Positions 38,102 through 48,412 of a stretch of DNA of 48,412 bases are shown one piece after another (position 1 is the first letter of the stretch; every line of letters starts with the position of its first letter). Both the position numbers and the translations under genes were made by a program. The stretch is from Zygnema cylindricum (lineage: Eukaryota > Streptophyta > Zygnematophyceae > Zygnematales > Zygnemataceae): NCBI GenBank assembly GCA_037447655.1, contig JBBHKE010002360.1:46983-95394 (forward strand), read 5' to 3'. A model generated the notes under the pieces. The model saw only the letters and a program-made list of their open reading frames with translations. It had not been told where the DNA came from and searched no databases.

Positions 38102-39999
38102 CTCCCCTTATTTTTTAGTATGTTTTCATTTCGACTCCCTCACACAAATAAACAAACACTCTCTCTCCCTCTTTCTCTTTTTATTTCTTTTCCTTTTCTT
38201 TTCATAAAACTTTAAAAAAATTCTCTCGCATTTGAAAAAGTGCTTTAGGTGAACCGAAATAGTAATTTCATCACACATTTTATTTAGCATCCCACTTTTC
38301 ATAAATCCGAGCAAAGATTTTATCCACCTCATATCTTTTCCATCCACACTAAACCCGATTTCCCTCTTGCAATTCAAACAGCCAACCCCATCTCCAATCT
38401 GCATCACACACCCAGATGCTAACCCTTTTACAGGCAAACCTTCATAAATGACATCACTCCCATCAAAGATGTCATACCCATTATCCCCAAAAATTAAACT
38501 TTCCTCACTCTCTCATTTAAAATTAATTCCCAATAAACATCTCTCCTCCCCTAAACCTTTCATTAAATATTCTCCTTCTCCCCTATCCTTAAAAGCCCCT
38601 TCTAGTTTCACTTCTCCCCTTTCCTCTGAATCCGTTGAAGTCTTCCTTTCCTACCAGTTTTTGGTTTCCAAAATATTTATAAAATTATCCTCATTATTTT
38701 TATTTTTCCCTTTTTCAATTATGGATCCTAGATCTGACTTTCTCATTTCTAAGTCATACTTTCTACACTCTTTGACATCCTCGTCATGTCTAACTCCCTG
38801 AAGTACCTCCTTTGCCTTTACTTCCCTTATTATACCTCCAAAAGCACATTATTGCTTTCGTGGAATTTCTGTGTGCTTTTCTCTCTTCTGTATTCTACCG
38901 ATGTGGAAAAGCTCCAAAAAATTTTTATCCTCATTCTCATTTTCCCCTTTTTCCTCCTCATCCACATTCCAACTTCTAAGTTCTTCGAAACAAGGGCATT
39001 CCTCCATATAATGACCCGGTTCCCTACAAAAGAAGCAAACCCCCTTTCTCAAAGCTCCCCTTTCTTTTCCTCTCCCTCTCTTTCCACCAAAGTTGTGATA
39101 AGGTTTATCTTTGTTTTTTTTCCTCTCATCATGGTTCCGCTTGTCATCGCCTTTCCTCTCATCACGTTTACGCCAGTCACCACCAGCTGTTAGTGCATTC
39201 ACCCTGTCACTTCACGTACGAAGCTCCAATATGCTTTCCCTCACAAGAAATATCCCCATGGTAATGCTCCAAGTCTATGAGGAGCCATCCATTTCTTGCA
39301 TACCTTTAATGATGTTTTCGTACACATCTTGGAGTTTTATGATTAATGTGTTTATCTTTCTCTCCTCAGATTCTACATATCCCGCACAAGCTAGCTCAAC
39401 ATATAACGCAGCAATATCATTGCAACATTCTATCATTCTACAGCCTTTATAAACATCGGCCTTTATTTCCTGTTAATCAACTGCTGCCTCTTTATAGTCT
39501 CACTTTTATAAATGTGACTTAGAGCTTCCCATATCTCTGAAGACTTGGTTAAATTTATAAGAGTGATAGCTATAGACTTAGATACATTTCTAAGTATAAG
39601 ATTTTTTGCTATGGTGTTTTTATACTCCCAGATTTTAATGTCACTTTCTTCATTTTTAGTTGTAACCCCTACACGTGGTACCTTAGTCGAGAGCTTTGCT
39701 CCCCTCACCATCGATGTTCCTTTTCCCTTCTCCCATTTTTCCACTTCTCCCATTTTTACCCTTCCATAGCAATGATTTTCCCTTCACCATCCTTTGCATC
39801 TGAACTCCGGTTGGTTTTCTAGGCAGCCACAGATGATTTTCTATAGTGAGTTCCTCCAAAGCCCGGTGGAGGACACCTCACTTGTCCCGAAACAAATCCC
39901 CATAAGTGCTTCTCGAAAAGCAATCCCTCTATCATAAATCCCCAATAAGTGAAGCTTGTTCCATCAAACATAGGCACCCTAGATGGTGGGCCTATAACC
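38102..39999 (-). pseudogene. gag: Array unit 1, broken gag
   Basis: Pieces: 39463-39753 (WEYKNTIAKNLILRNVSKS), 38849-39202 with knuckle CFFCREPGHYMEEC and ending EIPRKQ at a TAA (38849-38851) just before CAFGG, and 38126-38437 (GDGVGCLNCKREIGFSVDGK, KSLLGFMKSGMLNKMCD). A TGG-to-TAG change after ENW is shared with unit 3. Confidence 0.8.
39985..39999 (-). other. Primer-binding site, array unit 1
   Basis: GGTGGGCCTATAACC, one change from the consensus. Confidence 0.75.
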
Positions 40000-41195
40000 T
40001 AAAACTTTGTGTGCTCCATTGCCCACAGAAATCACAGATCTAAAAGAAGCTAATCTAGGTGATGCCTACTCCAACTTGATATAAACCCAAATGACTAACC
40101 CCTTGACAATCACAACCCCAATACAATTTCACCCTTGTGAAATAATACTTTCTGTGTGCTCAGTTCCACCACATAATGCAAAGTTAGAATATGAGATTTG
40201 GACACATTACCCCACTTTGATTTTCCCTAAGAAAATGCAGCCACCCTGGAAGACAAAAACTCTGAACGATTACAACCCTATATAGGGTGGACTCCCCTAA
40301 TTCTGCATCAAAAAGAATCATTGAAAATGGTCGAGTAAATTGAAAGTTATGAATGGTCAAAGATGACCTTTTGTACAAGAGCTCTCTCGGAGAGAGGCTG
40401 CTACCTACTAAATTTTCTAAGTCGTATTCCCTCTCTAAAACTCTATCTTTTGACGTACAACACCAATCAAATTATTGTGTCGTAAATAAAAGTACAGGTG
40501 CCGATGTACTTTCTGTACGACGATCGTACAAAACGGCCAAAATGTTGACACAAGTCAAATCGAGATTTGTTCCCGTAATCTCTGAAGTTGCCGCAATCCA
40601 ATGTCATCACACCACGTGTCACCTGATGGTGCAATGACCGTAAAACGCCAAAAGTACCTTTTCCGAGATCACAACACCTATCGTGGCCGTCCGATAAAAA
40701 CCGGCTATAAATCTAGCCGTTGAAATTAGACGTGCGGTATTTGTTTCGCGGTCGAAACAAATGCGCGATATCCGTTTCATAAAATACATTGAGATCGTAC
40801 TCCGTACTATCTAAAATTGTATCCATTCACTACGTACTTATTCCTCGTTAAACGAATAAGTCTACGAGTAACTTTATATGTATTTATCAAACTATATACA
40901 TCTTAGCATTGGTTATAGACCCAATGAGCAGCTAACGACTAATGTGACGGACCATAAGTGTCAAGATCAAATTCTGGGTTCGTCAATAATTTTAGTAAAC
41001 CTATCTGTTGTCTGCTACCTGTCTCTCTAGAAAGCTTTAGGCAGCCATGGAGCCATGGCGCCATGGCTCTATCTCCCTACCCAACCTTTAGTGACTACAA
41101 CAAGTGTGGGGGCTTGGAGAAGGGAGTTAGAGGTAGACTGCCCTCTACCTTTTTCCTATCATAATACAGACCTTGAAAATACTCAAATGTCAACA
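40000..41195 (-). repeat. Array LTR2
   Basis: 1196 bp, first base pair mutated (TA for TG), ends AATGTCAACA. CACGTG at 40613-40618; stem-loop arms 41067-41087 and 41109-41131. Confidence 0.9.
40907..40993 (+). promoter_or_regulatory. tRNA-like module, array LTR2
   Basis: Antisense to the array: AGCAGCTAACGACTAAT, AAGATCAAATTCTGGG (40963-40978), TTTT at 40990-40993. Confidence 0.45.
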
Positions 41196-43078
41196 CTCCC
41201 TTTATTTTTTAGTCTGTTTTCATTTCGACTCCCTCACACAAATAAACAAACACTCTCTCTCCCTCTTTCTCTTTTTATATCTTTTCCTTTTCTTTTCATA
41301 AAACTTTAAGAAAATACTCTAGCATTTTAATAGTGCTTTAGATGAACCGAAATAATAATTTCATCACACATTTTATTTAGCATCCCACTTTTCATAAGTC
41401 TGAGCAAAGATTTTATCCACCTCATCTCTTTTCCATCCACACTAAACCCAATTTCCCTCTAGCAATTCAAACAACCAACCCCATCTCCAATCTGCATCAC
41501 ACATCCACGTGTTAACCCTTTTAGAGGCAAACCTTCATAAATGCCATCACTCCTTTCAAAGACTTCATACCCATTACCCCCAAAAATTAAACTTTCCTCA
41601 CTCTCTCATTTTAAATTAATTCCCAATAAATATTTCTCCTCCCCTACACCTTTCATTTAATATTCTCCTTCTCCCGTATCCTTTAAAGCCCCTTCTAGTT
41701 TCACTTTCCCCTTTCGTCTAAATTCGTTGAAGACTCTCTTTCCAACCAGTTTTGTGTTTCCAAAATATTTATAAAATTATCCTCATTTTTTTTTTTTCCT
41801 TTTTCAATAATGGATCCTGGATTTGACTTTCTCACTTCTAAATCATACTTTCTACACTCTTTGACATCCTCGTCATGTCTAACTCCTTGAAGTACCTCCC
41901 TTCCCTTTACTTCCCATATTATACCTCCAAAAGCACACTATTGCTTTCGTGGAATTTATGTGGGCTTTTCTCTCTTCGCTATTTTACCGATGCGGAGAAG
42001 CTCCAAAAAATCTTCATTCTCTTCCCCTTCTTTCCTCCTTATCCACATTCCAACTTCTAAGTTCTTCCAAAAAAGGGCATTCCTCCCTATAATGACCCAG
42101 TTCCCTACAAATCAAGCAAACCCTCTTTCTCAAAGCTCCCATTTTTTTCCTCTCCCTCTCTTCCCACCAAAGTTCCGACAAAGTTTACCTTTGTCTTTTT
42201 TCCTCTCATCACGCTTCTGCTCGTCACCGCTTTTCATCTCATCACGTTTTTGCCAGTCACCACTAGCTCCTAGTGCATTCACGCAGTCACTTCACCTACG
42301 AAGCATTAATGTGCTTTCCCTCACAATAATTATCCCCATGGTAATACTCCAAGTCCATGAGGAGCCATCCATTTCCTGCATAAGGTTAATGATGTTTTCG
42401 TACTCATCGAGGAGTTTCATGATTAATGTGTTAATTTTTCTCTCCTCAAATTCTACATACCTCGCACTAGCAAGCTCAACATATAACGCAGCAATATCAT
42501 TGCAAAATTATATCATGCTACCGCCTTTATAAACATATGCCTTAATTTCTTGTTCTATCAACCGCTGGCGCTGTATAGTCTCACTCTTATAGATCTTACT
42601 TAGTGCTTCCCATATCTTTGAAAACTTGGTTAAATTTATATGAGTGATAGTTATAGACTTAGGTACGTTTCTAAGTATAAGATGTTTTGCTATGGTGTTT
42701 TTATACTTCAGATTTTAACGTCACTTTCTTCAATTTTAGTTGTAACCCCTACAAGTGGAACCATAGTCGAGAGCTTAGCTCCCCTCACTATCGGTGTTCA
42801 TTTTCCCTTCTTTCATTTTTCTACTTCCCCATTTTTCCCCTTCGATGGCAATGATTTTTCTTTCACCTTCCTTTTTATCTCAACTCCCGTTGGTTTTCAA
42901 GGCCGCCCTAGTGGATTCTCTATACTGAGTTCCTCCAAAGCCCGGTGGAGGATATCTCACTTGTCCCGAAACAATTCCCCATAAGTGCTTCTCGAAAAGC
43001 AATACGTCCATCATAAATCCCCAATTAGTGAAGCCTGTTCCATCAAACATAGGCACCCTAGATGGTGGGCCCATGACC
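41196..43078 (-). pseudogene. gag: Array unit 2, broken gag
   Basis: The N-terminus reads MEHTEFQ then VMGPPSRVPMFDGTGFTNWG, from an ATG inside LTR3. The codon that is a stop in E, B and unit 3 is sense here (LIEQEIKAYV). TAG at 41938-41940 before CAFGG. Decayed elsewhere. Confidence 0.8.
43064..43078 (-). other. Primer-binding site, array unit 2
   Basis: GGTGGGCCCATGACC, one change from the consensus. Confidence 0.75.
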
Positions 43079-44269
43079 TGAAACTCTGTGTGCTCCATGA
43101 CCCAGAGAAATCGCAGATCTAAAAGAAGCAAATCTAGGTGATGCTGACTCCAACTTGATATAAACCCAAATGGCTGACCATTGGACAATCAGAACCCTAA
43201 TACAACTTCACCTTTGTGAAATAACACTTTTTGTGTGCTCAGTTCCACCACATAATGCAAAGTTATAATATGAGATTTGGACACATTCACCCACTTTGAC
43301 TTTCCCTAAAAAATGCAGCAACCATGGCAAACAAAATATTTCTGACCGAATACACCTCTGTGTAGCGTGGACTCCCCTAAGTGCGCAGTAAAATGAATCA
43401 CTGAAAATGGTATAGTAAATTGATAGTTATGAATGGTCAAAGATGACCTCTTGTACAAGAGCTCTCTCGGAGAGAGGCTACTACCTACTAAATTTTCTAA
43501 GTCATATTCCCTCCATAAAACTCCATCTTTTGATGTACGACACTAACCAAAGTACTGTGTCGTACATAAAAGTACAGGTGCCGATGTACTTTCTGTACGG
43601 CCATCGTACAACATGGCCAAAAAGTAGACACGTGTCAAATCAGGATTTGATCCTGTAATCTCCGGAGTTGCCACAATCCAATGTCATCACGCCACGTGTC
43701 ACTTGATATGGCGATGACCGTAAAACACCAAAAGTACCTTTTTTGTGATCGCGCCGCCTATCGTGGCCGTCCAATCAAAACCGACTATAAATCTAGCCGT
43801 TGAAATTAGACGCGCGATATTTGTTTCGTGGTCCAAACAAATGTGCGATATTTGTTTCATAAAATACATTGAAACCGTACTCCATACTATCTAAAACAGT
43901 ATCTATTCAGTATGTAGTTATTCCTCGTTGAACGAATTAGTCTACGTGTAACTTTATATGTATTTATCAAACTATATACATCCTAGCACTGGTCGTAGAC
44001 CTAATGGACAAAGCTAACGACTAATGTGAAGGAACATAGGTGCCACGATCAAATTTTGGGTCCGTCACTATTTTTAGTAAACCTATTTGTTGTCTGCTAC
44101 CTGTCTCTCAAGAAAGCTTTAGGGAGCCATGGCGCCATGGCTCTATCTCCCTACCTAGCCTTTAGTGACTACAATAAGTGTGGGGGTTTGGAGAAGGGAG
44201 TAAGAGGCAGACTGCCCTCCACCTTTTTCCTATCATAATAGAGACCTAGAACATACTCAAATGTTAACA
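43079..44269 (-). repeat. Array LTR3
   Basis: 1191 bp; starts TGAAACTCTGTGTGCTCC and ends ATGTTAACA. CACGTG at 43693-43698. Confidence 0.9.
43990..44075 (+). promoter_or_regulatory. tRNA-like module, array LTR3
   Basis: AATGGACAAAGCTAACGAC, ACGATCAAATTTTGGG (44045-44060), TTTTT at 44071-44075. Confidence 0.45.
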
Positions 44270-46152
44270 CTCCCTTTTATTTTCTAGTCTGTTTTCTTTT
44301 CGACTCCCTCACACAAATAAACAAACACTCTCGCTCCCTCTTTCTAATTTTTTTTTTTTTTTTTTTTTTTTTATAAATTTTTTAAAAAATACTCTCTCAT
44401 TTTTTGAAATAGTGCTTTAGATGAACCGAAATAATAATTGCATCACACATTTTATTTAGCATCCCACTTTTCATAAATCCGAGAAAAGATTTTATTCGCC
44501 TCATCTCTTTTCCATCCACACTAAACCTAATTTCCCTCTTGCAATTCAAACAGCCAACCCCATCTCCAATCTGCATCACACACCCAAGTGCTAACCCTTT
44601 TACAGGCACACCTTTATAAATACAATCACTCACTTCACAGATGTCATACCCATTACTCCCAAAAATTAAAATTTCCTCACTCTCTCCTTTAAAATTTATT
44701 CCAAAAAAAAATTCCTCCTCCCTTAAACCTTTCATTAAATATTCTCCTTCTCCCCTATCCTTTAAAGCCCCTTCTAGTTTCACTTCTCCCCTTTCTTCTG
44801 AATCCGTTGAAGTCTTCCTTTCCTACCAGTTTTCGGTTTCCAAAATATTTATAAAATTATCCTCATTATTTTTATTTTTCCTTTTATCAATTATGGATCC
44901 TATATCTGACTTTCTCATTTCTAAGTCATACTCTCTACACTCTTAGACATCCTCGTCATGTCTAACTCCCTGAAGTACCTCCCTTACCTTTACTTCCCTT
45001 ATTATACCTCCAAAAGCACACTATTGCTTTCGTGGAATTTATGTGTGCTTTTCTCTCTTCTCTATTCTCCTGATGCGGAGAAGCTCAAAAAAATCTTCAT
45101 CCTCCTTCTCCTCTTCCTTTTCTTCCTCCTCATCCACATTCCAACTTCTAAGTTCTTCTTAACAGAGGCATTCCTCCATATAATGACCGGGTTCCCTACA
45201 AAAGAAGCAAACCCCCTTTCTCAATTCTCCCCTTTCTTTTCCTCTCCCTCTCTTTCAACCAAAGTTCCGATAAGGTTTACCATTGTCTTTTTTCCTCTCA
45301 TCACGCTTTCGCTTGTCATCGCCTTACCTCTCATCACGTTTCCGCCAGTCACCACCTGCTGTTGGTGCATTCACCCTTTCACTTCCCCTACAAAGCTCCA
45401 ATGTGTTTTCCCTCACAATAATTATCCCCATAATAATGCTCCAAGTCCATGAGAAGCCATTCATTTCCTGCATAATATTAATGATGTTTTCGTACTCATC
45501 TGGGAGTTTCATCATTAATGTGTAAATCTTTCTCTCCTCAAATTCTACATATCCCGCACTAGCAAGCTCAACATATAACGCAGCAATATCATTGCAAAAT
45601 TCTATCATGCTACCGCCTTTATAAACATAGGCCTTTATTTCCTATTCTATCAACTGGTGCCTCTTTATAGTCTCACTCTTATAAATGTGACTTAGTGCTT
45701 CCCATATCTATGAAGACTTCGTTAAATTTATAAGAGTGATAACTATAGACTTAGATATGTTTCTAAGTATGAGATGTTTTGCTACGGTGTTTTCATACTG
45801 CTAGATTTAATGTCACATTCTTCAATTTTAGTTGTAACCCCTACAAGTGGAACCGAAATCGAAAGTTTAGCTCCCCTCACCATGGGTGTTCCTTTTCCCT
45901 TCTCCCATATTCCCCTTCCATGGCAATGATTTTCCCTTCACCTTCCTTTGCATCTAAACTTCCGTTGGTTTTCTGGGCAGCCCAGATGATTGTCGATAGT
46001 GAGTTCCTCCAAAGCCCGGTGGAGGACACCTCACTTGCCCTGAAACAATTCCCTATAAGTGTTTATCGAAAATCAATCCCTCCATCATAAATCCCTAATA
46101 AGTGAAGCATGTTCCATCAAACATAGGCACCCTAGATGGTGGGCCAATGACT
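44270..46152 (-). pseudogene. gag: Array unit 3, broken gag
   Basis: Pieces: 45324-45608 (MIEFCNDIAALYVELASAGY, LPDEYENIINIMQEM) and 44397-44783 (GEGEYLMKGLREEEF, GDGVGCLNCKREIRFSVDGK). TAG at 45021-45023 before CAFGG and another at the RHQLIE boundary. A poly-T run lies at 44348-44372. Confidence 0.8.
46138..46152 (-). other. Primer-binding site, array unit 3
   Basis: GGTGGGCCAATGACT; decayed form of the consensus. Confidence 0.65.
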
Positions 46153-47349
46153 TGAAACTTTGTGTGCTCCATTACCCACAGAAATCGCAGATCTAAAACA
46201 AGCAAATCTAGGTGATGCCGACTCCAACTAGATGTAAACCCAAATGACTGAACCCTTGAAAATCAAAAACCCAATACAACTTCACCCCTCTGAAATAACA
46301 CTTAGTGTGTGCTCAGTTCCACCTCATAATGCAAAGTTAGAATATGAGATTTGGACACATTCGCCCACTTTGACTTTCCCTAAGTAATGCAGCCACCCTG
46401 GCAAACAAAAACCTCTGACCGTTTACACGTTTGTGTAGCGTGGACTCCCTTGAGTCTGTAGCAAAATGAATCACCTAAAATGGTCAAGTAAATTGATAGT
46501 TATGAATGGTCAAGATGACCTTTTGTACAAGAGCTCTCTCGGAGAAAGGCTGCTACCTACTAAATTCTCTAATTCCTATTCCCTCTCTAAAACTCTATCT
46601 TTTGACGTATGGCACCAATGAAATTACTGTGTTTTACATAATAGTATAGGTGCCGATATAATTTTTGTACGGCCATGGTACAACATGGCCAAAATGTCGA
46701 CACGTGTCGAATCGAGATTTGTTCCCGTAATCTCCGAAGTTGCCGCAATCCAATGTCATCACGCCACGTGTCACCTGACGTGGCAATAAACGTAAAACGC
46801 TAAAATTACCTTATCCGTGATCGCGGCGCCTATCGTGGCCGTCAGATCAAAACCGGCTATATATCTAGCCGTCGAAATTAGACGTGCGGTATTTGATTCG
46901 CAGTCGAAACAACCGCGCGATATCCGTTTCATAAAATACATTGAAATCGTACTCCGTACTATCTAAAATTGTATCCATGCACTACGTAATTATTCCTCGT
47001 TAAACGAATTAGTCTACATGTAAATTTATATATATTTTTCAAACTATATACATCCTACCACTTGTCCTAGACCTAATGGACAAAGCTAACGACTAATTTG
47101 AAGCACCATAGGTGCCAAGATCAAATTCTGGGTCCGTCAATATTTTTAGTAAACCTATTTGTTGTCTGCTACCTGTCTCCCTAGAAAGCTTTAGGCAGCC
47201 ATGGAGCCATGGCGCCATGGCTATATCTCCCTACCAAGCCTTTAGTGACTACAATAAGTGTGGGGGCTTGGAGAAGGGAGTTAGAGGCATACTGCCCTCC
47301 ACCTTTTTCCTATCATAATAAAGACCTAGAAAATACTCAAATGTCAACA
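46153..47349 (-). repeat. Array LTR4
   Basis: 1197 bp; TGAAACTTTGTGTGCTCC to AATGTCAACA. CACGTG at 46765-46770. Confidence 0.9.
47060..47147 (+). promoter_or_regulatory. tRNA-like module, array LTR4
   Basis: AATGGACAAAGCTAACGAC, AAGATCAAATTCTGGG (47117-47132), TTTTT at 47143-47147. Confidence 0.45.
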
Positions 47350-48412
47350 CTCCCTTTATTTTCTAGTCAGTTTTCATTTCGACTCCCTCACACAAATAAA
47401 GAAACACTCTCTCTCCCTCTTTCTCTTTTTATTTTTTTTCCTTTTATTTTCATAAAACTTTAAGAAAATACTCTCGCATTTGAAATAGTGCTTTAGATGA
47501 ACCGAAATAATAATTGCATCACACATTTTATTTAGCATCCCACTTTTCATAAGTCCGAGCAAAGATTTTATCCACCTCATCTCTTTTCTATCCACACTAA
47601 ACCCAATTTCCCTCTAGCAATTCAAACAGCCAACCCCATCTCCAATCTACATCATACACCGTGGTGCTAACCCTTTTACAAGTACACCTTCATAAATGCC
47701 ATCACTCTTTTCAGAGATGTCATACCCATTACCCCCAAAAATTAAACTTTCCTCCCTCTCTCCATTTAAATTTATTCCCAATAAATATTTATCCTCCCTG
47801 AAACCTTTCATTAAATATTTTCCTTCTCCCCTATCCTTTAAAGCCCCTTCTAGTTTCACTTCTCCCCTTTCCTCTGAATCCGTTGAAGTCTTCCTTTCCC
47901 ACCAGTTTTCGGTTTCCAAAATATTTATAAAATTATCCTCATAATTTTTATTTTTCCCTTTTTCAATTATGGATCCTAGATCTGACTTTCTCATTTCTAA
48001 GTCATACTTTCTACACTCTTTGACATCCTCGTCATGTCTAACTCCTTGAAGTACCTTCCTTAACTTTAATTCCCTTATTTTACCTCCAAAAGCACACTAT
48101 TGCTTTCGTGGAATTTATGTATGCTTTTCTCTTTTCTCTGTTCTACTGATACGGAGAAGCTCCAAAAAAATTTCATCCTCTTTATCCTCTTCCCTTTTTC
48201 CCTCCTCATCCCTATTCCAACTTCTAAGTTCTTCAAAACAAGGCCATTCCTCTATATAATGACCGGGTTCCCTACGAAAGAAGTAAACCCCCTTTCTCAA
48301 AGCTCCCCTTTCTTTTCCTCTCCCTCTCTTTCCACCAAAGTTCCGATAAGGTTTACCTTTGTCTTTTTTTCATCTCATCACGCTTCCGCTCGTCACCACC
48401 TTTCCTCTCATC
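47350..48412 (-). pseudogene. gag: Array unit 4, partial, cut by the window edge
   Basis: Tail frames 47374-47595 and 47647-47994 (GEGKYLMKGFREDKYLLGIN), and 48115-48300 with a damaged knuckle (FFRREPGHYIEEWPC). TAG at 48097-48099. Here ENWWERK is sense where units 1 and 3 have a stop. Confidence 0.8.

Larger units (their letters stand above)
37661..48412 (-). mobile_element. Tandem array of a gag-only LTR retrotransposon
   Basis: Structure: partial LTR1 (37661-38101), internal 1, LTR2 (40000-41195), internal 2, LTR3 (43079-44269), internal 3, LTR4 (46153-47349), internal 4 (to the window edge). Units share LTRs head to tail with period 3079 and 3074 bp. All four internals carry the same nonsense codon, so the array probably grew by copying one dead unit. 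The left end abuts the LTR of C without a TSD. Confidence 0.9.

Noticed and set aside
37661-48412. CRISPR-like or satellite array
   Set aside because: The repeat unit is about 3 kb and made of LTR plus gag, with no short repeats and spacers.

Overview
The window is eukaryotic DNA made mostly of LTR retrotransposons, with one fragment of a host gene at the left end. No bacterial gene organisation, rRNA gene, intact tRNA gene or CRISPR array was seen. The conserved primer-binding site of the retrotransposons is complementary to GGUGGGCCCAUAACC, the anticodon stem-loop of a plant-type initiator tRNA-Met as I remember it. G-box motifs (CACGTG) recur in the LTRs. Both point to the green lineage, possibly a streptophyte alga. 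The host gene is a PIGZ/SMP3-type GPI mannosyltransferase, a family best known from animals and fungi, so the lineage call is tentative.

Layout. 1-4083: minus-strand exons of the PIGZ-like gene, with a 12-13 copy minisatellite in or beside an exon. 4287-6030: three foldback (MITE-like) elements side by side. 6591-14552: decayed plus-strand Ty1/copia element G (LTR, gag, protease, integrase), interrupted by gag-only element A (9698-14251, TSD CTAGG). 14553-18332: minus-strand gag-only element E. 18333-18842: an LTR fragment of family B. 18843-25782: a decayed minus-strand Ty3/gypsy chromovirus H, split by gag-only element F (20993-25018, TSD AGAGC). 25783-37660: minus-strand copia element C, the only one with a long intact reverse transcriptase/RNase H frame; it is split by an LTR-like insert D (29784 to about 31262) and, in its 5' LTR, by the young gag-only element B (32738-36870, TSD TATAC). 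37661-48412: a head-to-tail array of a gag-only relative, LTR-internal-LTR-internal, period about 3.08 kb, running off the window.

How the parts fit together. The copia-type elements share an architecture. The gag start codon and first 7-9 codons lie in the end of the LTR. The next codons are read from the primer-binding site itself, so the half-tRNA priming site also encodes Val-Met-Gly-Pro. The gag-only families B, E and the array keep the gag of the autonomous elements up to a CAFGG motif just before the protease; after it, pol is replaced by a Lys/Glu-rich tail of roughly 270 residues. They look like non-autonomous (TR-GAG-type) partners of a C/G-like autonomous element.

The most unusual signal is in the LTRs of G, E, C, B and the array. 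Each carries, antisense to the element, a tRNA-like module with a D-arm/A-box-like stretch, a T-loop/B-box-like motif (GGTTCAAATCC in the best copy) and a T4-T5 run 10-30 nt downstream, as expected of an RNA polymerase III unit. Next to it lies an imperfect stem-loop with a conserved loop and compensating stem changes, and each LTR also has a G-box. All coordinates of LTR ends, motifs and repeats were read by eye; no alignment or database search was run.
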